From: Collinsella aerofaciens
GTDB taxonomy: Bacteria > Actinomycetota > Coriobacteriia > Coriobacteriales > Coriobacteriaceae
NCBI RefSeq assembly: GCF_963360655.1
Contig: NZ_OY725712.1
Span: 434,001 to 498,000 of the forward strand
Length of the DNA: 64,000 nucleotides
Direction: 5' to 3'
Shown: positions 43,688 through 51,588 of the stretch, one piece after another
Numbering within the stretch: the first letter of the stretch is position 1
How the letters are laid out: each line of letters begins with the position of its first letter
Position numbers and translations under genes: made by a program
Notes under the pieces: generated by a model
Database searches by the model: none
What the model saw: only the letters and a program-made list of their open reading frames with translations
What the model was told of the DNA's origin: nothing

Positions 43688-43703
43688 GGGAGGGAAAGCG
43701 AGG

Positions 43704-44531
43704 CTACTCGCCGAGCTTGGGATGCAGCAGCGACGGCGCAGCGCCGAGCAGCATCTTGGTGTAGGGGTCCTGAGGGTGCTGGAAGACCTGCTTGGCCTCG
43801 CCCTGCTCGACGATCTTGCCGCCATTCATAACGATGATGTCGTCAGAGATATAGCGGACCGTCTGGATGTCATGGCTGATGAACACCATGGCCAGGCCGA
43901 GCTCCTTCTTAAGGTCGGTCAGCAGGTTCAGAATCTGCGCGCGGACCGAAACGTCCAGAGCCGAGGTGGGCTCGTCGGCGATGATGGCATCGGGGTTCAG
44001 CGACAGGGCACGGGCAATTGCGACGCGCTGTCGCTGGCCGCCCGAAAGCTGGCCGGGAAGAACCTCCGCGGCGGAGCTGGGCAGACCGGTGAGCTCCAAG
44101 AGCTCCTTGACGCGCTTCTCCTGCTCGGCCTCGGTACCCAAGTTGTGGACGCGCATGGGGTCGAGCAGTTGCTCGCGAACGACCATGCGGGGGTTGAGCG
44201 CCGTGGCCGGGTTCTGGAACACGACCGAGATGACGCGGCCCATGTGGCGACGGTCCTCGGCGGTACGCTTGGTAACGTCCTTGCCCTTAAAGTAGACCTT
44301 GCCGCTCGTGGGGGCCTGCAGGCCGCACATGACGTTAGCGGTGGTGGACTTTCCGCAACCGGACTCGCCGACGATGCCGATGGTCTGTCCGGGCATGAGC
44401 TTAATCGTTACACCCTGGACGGCGTGAACCAGGTTGGGGTGCAGAATCGAGCCGGTACGGGTCCTAAAGGTGACGTGGACGTCATCAAGGAAGATGATCG
44501 GCTCGACGCCGTTGACTGCGGTCTCGCTCAT
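43704..44531 (-). CDS. ABC transporter ATP-binding protein (Sat-like)
   Basis: A 275-residue ATPase: GESGCGKST, LSGGQRQRVAIA and AIIADEPTSALD. It is shorter than OppF-type proteins and lacks their C-terminal Cys-rich motif. It lies directly after the permease-ATPase fusion gene and is probably the second ATPase of the same importer. Confidence 0.88.
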   Translation of the reverse strand: MSETAVNGVEPIIFLDDVHVTFRTRTGSILHPNLVHAVQGVTIKLMPGQTIGIVGESGCGKSTTANVMCGLQAPTSGKVYFKGKDVTKRTAEDRRHMGRVISVVFQNPATALNPRMVVREQLLDPMRVHNLGTEAEQEKRVKELLELTGLPSSAAEVLPGQLSGGQRQRVAIARALSLNPDAIIADEPTSALDVSVRAQILNLLTDLKKELGLAMVFISHDIQTVRYISDDIIVMNGGKIVEQGEAKQVFQHPQDPYTKMLLGAAPSLLHPKLGE

Positions 44532-46547
44532 CTACATCACCTCCGCGTGAGGGGTCAAACCATTTGCCTTGAGCACCTCATCGGGGAGCTCGGAATAGAA
44601 GTGCTCGGTGCCGGGCACGCGCTTGAAGACCGGACGGGTGTCCAGGCCAATGCGCGGATGGCTCGAGCGGGGCGCGAAGCGATCGCCCTTGGGGAAATCG
44701 CGCGGGCTCGGAACGGCGCCGGGCACCTGGTGCAGGCGGCCCGAACCGCTCTCGATGGACAGGACGGAACCCAGAAGGCCGCGGGTGTACTCGTGAATCG
44801 GGTTGGTGAGCAGCTCCTTGGTGGGCGCCTGCTCGATAACCTGACCGGCGTACATAACCGTGATGTTATGGGCAACCTCGGCGACCAGCGCCAGGTCATG
44901 CGAAACGAAGATCATGGCAAAGCCGAGCTTGGCCTGAAGGTCGTTAAGCAGCTTGATGACCTGCTTCTGGACGGTAACGTCCAGAGCGGTCGTGGGCTCG
45001 TCGCAGATGACCAGCTTGGGGTCGCGGGTAAGGGCCATAGCGATCAGAACGCGCTGACGCTGACCACCGGAAAGCTCATGCGGATAGCTCTCGAGCGTAC
45101 GCTTGGGGTCGAGGCCCACGAGCTCCAGGAGCTCCTCGGCGCTACGGGTGCCGCCACGCTTGGTGAGCTGCTTCATCTGGGCGGAAATGAGCATGGAGGG
45201 GTTGAGCGAGGACAGGGCGTCCTGATAGACCATGGCGATATCGGTACCGCGCAGGCCGAACCACTCCTTCTTGCTCATCTTGAGCAGGTCGCGGCCCTCC
45301 CAGAGAACCTCACCGGAAAGATGCTCGTCATCGTCGGTCAGGCCCATGATGGCCAGCGTGGTGATGGACTTACCGCAGCCGGACTCGCCTACCAGGCCCA
45401 TGGTCTGGCCGGGACGGACGTCAAAGTTAACGTGGTCGACGACGTTGATGTCACCGTGGTGCTCAAACTGGATGCAGAAATCGCGGACCGAAAGGATCGG
45501 CTCAACGGACTCATCGGGCACATGGCGGTCGTTACGCTTGAGTTCGACATCACGCAGGGCGCCAAGACGGGCGGACAGGGACTGAGCCTGCTCCTTGTAG
45601 GCGCGAACGGGGTCGGAGACCAGCAGGTCGGCCTCGCGGCGCTTGGAGGAGTCGGTCGGATCCAGGGCGGCGGAGGGAGCAGCGGCCATGGCGTCGGTAA
45701 TGCCCTCGGAGAGGATGTTGAGTGCCAGGCAGGTGATCATGATGGCCAGGCCCGGGAACAGCGCCTGCCACCAACGGCCAGCGAGCACGCCACCGCGAGC
45801 GTCGGCGAGGATGTTGCCCCAGGTAGCGGTGGGCTCCTGGATACCAGCGCCGATGAAGGTCAGCGAGGCCTCGAAGATGATGGCGTCGGCGACCAGGGTA
45901 ACGGTGAAAACCATGATCGGGGCGATGCAGTTGCGCAGGACGTGCTTGATCAAAATCCACGGAGCCTTGGCGCCGGAAACGATGACCGCGCGGACATAGT
46001 CCTCGCCGTACTCGGACACGATGTTGGCGCGCACGATACGGGCAATCTGCGGAGTGTACATAAAGCCGATGGCGAAGATGATCGACGGCACGGAATTGCC
46101 CAGGATGGAGACGAAGACGGCAGCGAGGGCAATGCCCGGGATGGACATGATGATGTCCAGGATGCGCATGATCGCCTCGGAAACGGACTTGCGCGAAACC
46201 GCCGCGAGGGCGCCCACGACCGAGCCGCAGACCAGAGCCATGGCAGTGGCGCCAAAGCCGATGATCAGCGAGTAACGGCCACCGTAGAGCATACGCGACA
46301 GAATGTCGCGGCCCTTATCGTCGGTACCGAAGATAAATCCATTGCCGGGAGCCTGGCGAGCCGTAAAGATCTCGACCGGGCTATAGGGGGCAAGAAGGGG
46401 CGCCAGAATCGCGGTCAAGGCGACCAGCACCAGCACGACGGCGGCAATCTTAGAAGACAGCGTCATCTTCTTCCAGCCACCGAGCTTGAGCCCCTTGGAG
46501 GCAGCTTTCTCGAGCTGCTCGGTTTGCTTCTCTCGAATCTTTACCAT
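44532..46547 (-). CDS. Fused ABC permease and ATP-binding protein (Sat-like)
   Basis: A 671-residue protein joining a DppC-type permease (about residues 30-285; FGTDDKGRDILSRMLYG and the coupling loop RAVIVSGAKAPWILIKHVLRN) to a DppD-type ATPase (about 350-670; [35 protein letters not shown]). The C-terminus lacks the Cys motif of peptide transporters. A permease-ATPase fusion is reported for SatABCD sialic-acid importers; that comparison is from memory. Neighbours support a sialic-acid role. Confidence 0.9.
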   Translation of the reverse strand: MVKIREKQTEQLEKAASKGLKLGGWKKMTLSSKIAAVVLVLVALTAILAPLLAPYSPVEIFTARQAPGNGFIFGTDDKGRDILSRMLYGGRYSLIIGFGATAMALVCGSVVGALAAVSRKSVSEAIMRILDIIMSIPGIALAAVFVSILGNSVPSIIFAIGFMYTPQIARIVRANIVSEYGEDYVRAVIVSGAKAPWILIKHVLRNCIAPIMVFTVTLVADAIIFEASLTFIGAGIQEPTATWGNILADARGGVLAGRWWQALFPGLAIMITCLALNILSEGITDAMAAAPSAALDPTDSSKRREADLLVSDPVRAYKEQAQSLSARLGALRDVELKRNDRHVPDESVEPILSVRDFCIQFEHHGDINVVDHVNFDVRPGQTMGLVGESGCGKSITTLAIMGLTDDDEHLSGEVLWEGRDLLKMSKKEWFGLRGTDIAMVYQDALSSLNPSMLISAQMKQLTKRGGTRSAEELLELVGLDPKRTLESYPHELSGGQRQRVLIAMALTRDPKLVICDEPTTALDVTVQKQVIKLLNDLQAKLGFAMIFVSHDLALVAEVAHNITVMYAGQVIEQAPTKELLTNPIHEYTRGLLGSVLSIESGSGRLHQVPGAVPSPRDFPKGDRFAPRSSHPRIGLDTRPVFKRVPGTEHFYSELPDEVLKANGLTPHAEVM

Positions 46548-46550
46548 AAT

Positions 46551-47507
46551 CTACACCGTCCTGATGCGCGGGTTGATGAGCAGGTAGAGCATGTCAACCA
46601 CGATGTTGATGATGATGAAGGCAAGAGCAACGACGATGACGACGCCCTGAACCAGGTTCGCCTCGTTGCCCTGAACGCCCTGCAGAATCGCAGTACCCAT
46701 GCCGGGGAGGTTGAAGATGACCTCGATGACGACGGCGCCGCCCATAAGGTAACCGATCTTAAGACCGAGGGTGGTGACCGGGGTGATCAGTGCGTTGCGC
46801 AAAACGTTGATGCCGACGACGACCTTCTCGGGAACGCCGGCGCCACGGGCCATACGGACATAGTCCTTATCGAGCTCCTCGACCATGGCCGTACGCACGA
46901 TACGAGTCATCTGGCCCGTCAGCGGGAATGCCAGAGCGATAGCGGGCATGATCATACGTCCCAGATAGCCAGCCGGGTTGGTGGTGAAGTGAGGCAGAGC
47001 ACCGGACGCCGGGAGCACCTTAAGGTAGGAAGAGAACAGCAGAATCAACAGAACGGCAAGCCAGAACGACGGGGTTGCCAAGCCGGCGATGGAGAAGACG
47101 CGGATCACTTGGTCCGGCCATTTATCGCGATACAGTGCCGCGATGACGCCGAGCAAAAACGAGACGACCGCGCCGATGGCAAGACCGATAAAGGTCAGCT
47201 GCATCGTGACGGGCAGGGCCGTGGAGATGCGCTTGGCAACGGAGTTGCGAGCAGCACCATAGGTGCCCATGTCACCATGGATCAAATCGCCCATGTAGCG
47301 CACGTAGCGCACGGGCCAGGGGTCGTCCAGACCATACTTCTCATGGTACTCGGCAACCGCCTCGGGCGAGGCACCGTCACCCAACGCCGTATAGGCGGGG
47401 TCGGTCTTGGAGAACGACATAAGGAAGAACACCAGGACGGTGACGCCCAATGCCATGATCGGCAGCGCCACGAGACGCCTTCCAATCAAACGTAGAAAGT
47501 TGTTCAC
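46551..47507 (-). CDS. ABC transporter permease (Sat-like)
   Basis: A 318-residue DppB-type permease with six predicted helices and the coupling loop RMARGAGVPEKVVVGINVLRN. GTG at 47507 (VNNFLRLIGRR) follows AGGGGAG. It lies between the binding-protein gene and the fusion gene. Confidence 0.9.
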   Translation of the reverse strand: MNNFLRLIGRRLVALPIMALGVTVLVFFLMSFSKTDPAYTALGDGASPEAVAEYHEKYGLDDPWPVRYVRYMGDLIHGDMGTYGAARNSVAKRISTALPVTMQLTFIGLAIGAVVSFLLGVIAALYRDKWPDQVIRVFSIAGLATPSFWLAVLLILLFSSYLKVLPASGALPHFTTNPAGYLGRMIMPAIALAFPLTGQMTRIVRTAMVEELDKDYVRMARGAGVPEKVVVGINVLRNALITPVTTLGLKIGYLMGGAVVIEVIFNLPGMGTAILQGVQGNEANLVQGVVIVVALAFIIINIVVDMLYLLINPRIRTV

Positions 47508-47568
47508 GTTCTCTCCCCTTTCTTTTGTCGGTAGGACCAACTGGTATATGAGTATGGATACTCATTAC

Positions 47569-47602
47569 AAGACCCGAGCGACATCGAGGCCGCCCGGGTC
47601 TT
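47569..47602 (-). terminator. Hairpin between the binding-protein and permease genes
   Basis: AAGACCCG (47569-47576) pairs with CGGGTCTT (47595-47602). There is no strong U-run. As in the opp operon, it would favour more binding protein than permease. Confidence 0.6.
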
Positions 47603-47662
47603 TGTTTCAACTATGAGGACGTTGCCTTACGACCGACGCCCCACATATGACTCAAGCGAGTC

Positions 47663-49276
47663 TTAGGCCTTGACGGTCGCGACGCCCCTGAAGGACATGC
47701 TCGTCGTGCCGATGCCCTTGAAGCCATCGAGGGCCTCGCCGTTGGGCGCGGTGGACGGATCGTCCCAGGAAGCGGAGACGGTCTTGACGTGGACAACGGG
47801 GTACAGAACGGCGTTGTCGGCGATGATGTCGAAGCACTCGTTCCACTTCTTCTGCTGCTCGTCGCCCTCGGCGGCAAGAGCCTCGTCCATGAGACCGTGG
47901 AGCTTCGCCCACTCAGCGGACTCCTTCCACGGGCAACGGGTCTGCATCCAGACGTTGTCGCCGTACCACCAGTTGAGCAGCAGGTCGGGGTCAGCGCCGA
48001 AGCAGGAAGGATCGCCAGGGGCAAGAAGGATATCGTAGGCCTCGCCGCCGTCGATGGCAGCGTAGGTGGCCGGCGAGGTATCGGTCTGGATGGTCACCTC
48101 GAAGCCGAGAGCGTCGAGGTCGTTCTTGACCTGGGCGGCCATGCCCTTAATCTGCTCGTTGTCGGTGGTGCGCAGGGTGATGGCACCCGGGGTGATGCCG
48201 GACTCCTCGATGAGCTTCTTGGCCTTCTTGGCGTCGGTCTTGTACACCGTGGAAGCCTCATGATAGTTGGTGAAGCTCTTGGGCAGGTAGCAGCTGGCAG
48301 CGGTGGCAAGGCCGGCGAAGGTGTTGGTGATCATCTTCTCGGTGTCGAGCGCGTACATGACGGCCTGACGGACCTTGACGTTGTTCCAAGGCTCCTTGGC
48401 GACGTTGAACATGATGAAGCGGGTGCCGAAGCCCTGGACGTTGTCGATCTTGCAGCCAGCGCTCTCGAGCTGGTCGACGGCGTCAGCGGTGACGAGCTCC
48501 ATAACGAGCGTGGAGCCTTCCTGCTGGGCGGTAACGCGAGCGGTGGGGTCGGTCAGGATGCTGTACTGGATCTTCTTATCCTCGGCAGCATACTCACCAT
48601 TGTACTCGGGGTTGGGAACCAGGGTGATCTCGGTATCGGAGATAGAGTCGTACATCCAGGGGCCGGAACCGATCGGCTGCTTGGCGCGATCCTCCTCGGA
48701 CTGAGTAGCCGGGGTAACACGGATGATGGCCAGACGATCCTTGAGCAGGGAGAAGTTGGGGACCTTGGTCTTGACCGTTACAGTGCTGGCGTCCTTGGCC
48801 TCGATGGACTCGAAGGGCTGGAAGAACGGAGCATAGGTAGCAGAAGCGGCACAAGCGGTGTAGGAGGCAACGACGTCGTCAGCGGTGACCTCGGTACCAT
48901 CGGAGAACTTGGCACCCTTGCGGATGGTGACCTCGAAGGTAGTGTCGTCCACGGACTTGGGATCGTCGGTGGCGAGCTCGTTGAAGGTGCTGTAGTCGTG
49001 GTAATCGATGCCGTAGAGGCCCTCGATGACGTGCCAGTTAGCACCCAGGCCCACAGCAGAGCCGGTGCTGGCGGGGTCGAAGCTGGACGGAGCGTAAGCG
49101 GAACCAGCGGTGATCACGCCGCCGCCACGGTTGGCGGAATCGGTGGAACCGGAAGCGGAACCCTCGTCGCTAGAGCTGCCACCGCAGCCGGTGAGACCAA
49201 GCCCTGCGACAGCAGCGACGCTGCCGGTGAGGCCGAGGAACGAACGCCTGGACATACCCTTGTTGATGATGGCCAT
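47663..49276 (-). CDS. Solute-binding lipoprotein of the Sat-like ABC transporter
   Basis: A 537-residue SBP_bac_5 protein. MSRRSFLGL is a Tat motif, followed by a hydrophobic stretch and the lipobox LTGC, so it is a probable Tat-exported lipoprotein. ATG at 49276 follows AGGAG. The family includes peptide-binding proteins and SatA sialic-acid binders; the nan genes downstream favour a sialic-acid or related ligand. It is first in the block, behind a promoter with a palindromic operator. Confidence 0.87.
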   Translation of the reverse strand: MAIINKGMSRRSFLGLTGSVAAVAGLGLTGCGGSSSDEGSASGSTDSANRGGGVITAGSAYAPSSFDPASTGSAVGLGANWHVIEGLYGIDYHDYSTFNELATDDPKSVDDTTFEVTIRKGAKFSDGTEVTADDVVASYTACAASATYAPFFQPFESIEAKDASTVTVKTKVPNFSLLKDRLAIIRVTPATQSEEDRAKQPIGSGPWMYDSISDTEITLVPNPEYNGEYAAEDKKIQYSILTDPTARVTAQQEGSTLVMELVTADAVDQLESAGCKIDNVQGFGTRFIMFNVAKEPWNNVKVRQAVMYALDTEKMITNTFAGLATAASCYLPKSFTNYHEASTVYKTDAKKAKKLIEESGITPGAITLRTTDNEQIKGMAAQVKNDLDALGFEVTIQTDTSPATYAAIDGGEAYDILLAPGDPSCFGADPDLLLNWWYGDNVWMQTRCPWKESAEWAKLHGLMDEALAAEGDEQQKKWNECFDIIADNAVLYPVVHVKTVSASWDDPSTAPNGEALDGFKGIGTTSMSFRGVATVKA

Positions 49277-49641
49277 GTCTTCTCCTATCAATAGAAAATC
49301 TTACCCGGGAGCACCTAGACTTGCCCCCGCGCAACTTGCGGACGATATATACCTTACCTACCGACGAACCCAACTGAGGTGCCGCGCTCGGCGACCGATA
49401 CATACATACGCTTGAACGGTATTTACTACCGTTCACCGAATTCATTGACAAATGATTCGACAGACAGTATGTATCGACGAGGTGAGATATCAGTCTTCGT
49501 CAACCCGCAGGATAGCAGTGTTGTTCACCATGGCTAGTCAAACGTTTTAGCGTTAATAAAACCCGAAATCGGCAGGTAATCACCGCGAAACAAATGATTG
49601 AAAATTGGCCAATCATGTATATCAGTTGTTTAGAAGCGCGT
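49277..49641. other. Intergenic region upstream of the nan block
   Basis: 365 bases without a supported gene. It holds the promoter and operator at 49414-49455, and a distant inverted repeat (49396-49405 with 49467-49476, CGATACATAC/GTATGTATCG). I see no clear uvrC terminator in 49500-49641. Confidence 0.55.
49414..49455 (-). promoter_or_regulatory. Promoter and operator of the nan/Sat block
   Basis: On the minus strand, TTGTCA (about 49447-49452), a 17-base spacer and TAGTAA are -35 and -10 candidates. A perfect palindrome, GAACGGTA and TACCGTTC with a 5-base spacer (49414-49434), overlaps the -10, as expected for a repressor site. The repressor gene is not in this window. Confidence 0.55.
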
Positions 49642-51588
49642 TTAGTTTTCGGATCGGCTGGCCGATGCCTGGGCGCGCTCGGCATTCCATGCAACAAGTG
49701 CCTCGTGGACCGCTTTGGCGACATCGGCCGGAACGCCTCGAACTTCTGCAATCTCCTGCTCGCTTGCTGCGCGCAAACGCTTCATCGAGCCAAAATGGCG
49801 CATAATGGCACGTTTTCTGGTGGGTCCCACGCCCGGAACGTCGTCAAGCACCGAAACCGTCATAGCCTTATCGCGCAACTCGCGGTGGAACGTAATCGCA
49901 AATCGGTGGGATTCATCGCGAACCTGCTTGATCAGATAAAGCGATGCGGAGCCGGTCGGCAGCACGACGGGAGTCTCGTCCCACGGCACGAAAACCTCCT
50001 CATCGGCCTTTGCCAAGCCACAAACTGGTATATCGAGGCCGAGTGCCTCAAGTTGCTTAATTGCAGCGGTCAATTGCGGCTTGCCGCCATCGACAACGAG
50101 CAAATCGGGGCGCGAGCCAAAGCGCTCGTCCGCCATGCGCTCGGGAGCATAGCGACGCCCCAGAACCTCGGACATCGATACGAAGTCGTTCGCCTCGTCC
50201 AATTCAGCCTGAATTTTAAAGCGACGATACTGGCCCTTGTCGGCACGACCGTTGGTAAATACCACCATCGAAGCGACGGTAAAGGTGCCGTGCAACGTCG
50301 AGATATCGAAGCACTCGATGCGCAACGGCGGCGCAGGCAGCGCCAGCGCGCTTTCGAGCTCCAAGAGCGCCTGATTGGTGCGATCGTCAGCATACCCCGT
50401 GCGCATCATGTAGCGCATGAGGGCATGGCGCGCATTTTTGGAAGCCATATCGAGCAGGCGGTGCTTTTCGCCGCGCTGCGGCCTATGGAGATGGCAAGAG
50501 CGTTCGCGCTTGCCCGCAAGCCACTCCCCCAACGCTTCGGCATCCTCAAGCTCGACAGAGAGATTGATCTCGGCTGGAATATCAGCCGTCTCGTCGTAAT
50601 AGCGCTTAAGAAAGCCCGATTGAAGCTCTTCCTCGTCGACATCCAGGCCTTTATCGAGGATGAACTCACAAGTTCGAACCGTTCGGCCCTCGCGAACGAC
50701 AAAGACACAGGCGGCAGAGATAGTCTCTTCGCGATAGAAGCCGATGACGTCGATATCGACGCTTGATGGAAAAACGACCTGTTGGCGATCGTCCAGGCCC
50801 CTAATGACTTCCAGGCGACGCTTGACGCGCGCCGCACGCTCAAAATCGAGCGTCTCGGCTGCCTCCGTCATCTCGAACGTAAGCTCGTCGACGACATCCT
50901 TGCGATGCCCCGACAAGAAACGTTCGACGCGCTTGACGTTCTTGACATAGTCGGCAGGCGAAATCGCGCCGACGCATGCGCCCGGCCCGCGCCCGACATG
51001 GTAGTCAAAGCAGGGACGCCCGTTTTGCGCACAAATCATATTGACGATGTCTTCTTCGCCCTTATGAGATTCGACGATGCGGCGGCAGCGGCGCCATTCC
51101 GCACAGGATGCCGAGCAAATAGGAATAACCTTGCGTAGCGTATCGATGGTCTCACGCGCCGCACGGCTATCGGTATAGGGGCCAAAATAGCGCGTTCCAG
51201 GTTTATGACGCTCTCGCGTGTATTTAATAGCCGGGAACAAGTCGCTCTTGGTAATGGCGATAAAGGGATAGCTTTTATCGTCTTTGAGATCGACGTTAAA
51301 GTACGGATGGTACTGGCCAATCAGATTGCGCTCGAGCACCAATGCCTCGTGCTCGGTCTCCACCACGATATAGTCGAAGCTCGCCACCAGCTGCATCATG
51401 AGCGGAATCTTTTGACGCTCGTCCTGCAGCGTCACGTATTGACGCATGCGGGCACGCAAGTTTTTTGCCTTGCCCACATAGATGACATCGCCCTTGGCAT
51501 CTTTCCAAAGGTAGCAGCCGGGTTGCGTGGGAACGCGCGAAACCTGTTCGGCAAGCGTTGGGATGTTATCGTGACCTGCCACGCGCAC
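49642..51588 (-). CDS. uvrC: UvrABC excinuclease subunit C
   Basis: A 648-residue endonuclease of nucleotide excision repair. The N-terminal GIY-YIG domain reads GCYLWKDAKGDVIYVGKAK, a UVR domain follows near residue 205, and an RNase H-like domain plus C-terminal HhH repeats (DVPGVGPTRKRAIMRHFGS) complete it. A GTG start at 51588 directly follows the murJ stop; a GTG at 51582 is also possible. Confidence 0.95.
   Translation of the reverse strand: MRVAGHDNIPTLAEQVSRVPTQPGCYLWKDAKGDVIYVGKAKNLRARMRQYVTLQDERQKIPLMMQLVASFDYIVVETEHEALVLERNLIGQYHPYFNVDLKDDKSYPFIAITKSDLFPAIKYTRERHKPGTRYFGPYTDSRAARETIDTLRKVIPICSASCAEWRRCRRIVESHKGEEDIVNMICAQNGRPCFDYHVGRGPGACVGAISPADYVKNVKRVERFLSGHRKDVVDELTFEMTEAAETLDFERAARVKRRLEVIRGLDDRQQVVFPSSVDIDVIGFYREETISAACVFVVREGRTVRTCEFILDKGLDVDEEELQSGFLKRYYDETADIPAEINLSVELEDAEALGEWLAGKRERSCHLHRPQRGEKHRLLDMASKNARHALMRYMMRTGYADDRTNQALLELESALALPAPPLRIECFDISTLHGTFTVASMVVFTNGRADKGQYRRFKIQAELDEANDFVSMSEVLGRRYAPERMADERFGSRPDLLVVDGGKPQLTAAIKQLEALGLDIPVCGLAKADEEVFVPWDETPVVLPTGSASLYLIKQVRDESHRFAITFHRELRDKAMTVSVLDDVPGVGPTRKRAIMRHFGSMKRLRAASEQEIAEVRGVPADVAKAVHEALVAWNAERAQASASRSEN

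Noticed and set aside
43617-47495. A 1292-codon open frame on the plus strand
   Set aside because: It is the exact antisense of the esterase and Sat-like transporter genes, with repetitive Asp/His/Gly composition and no family match. High GC keeps the antisense frame open.
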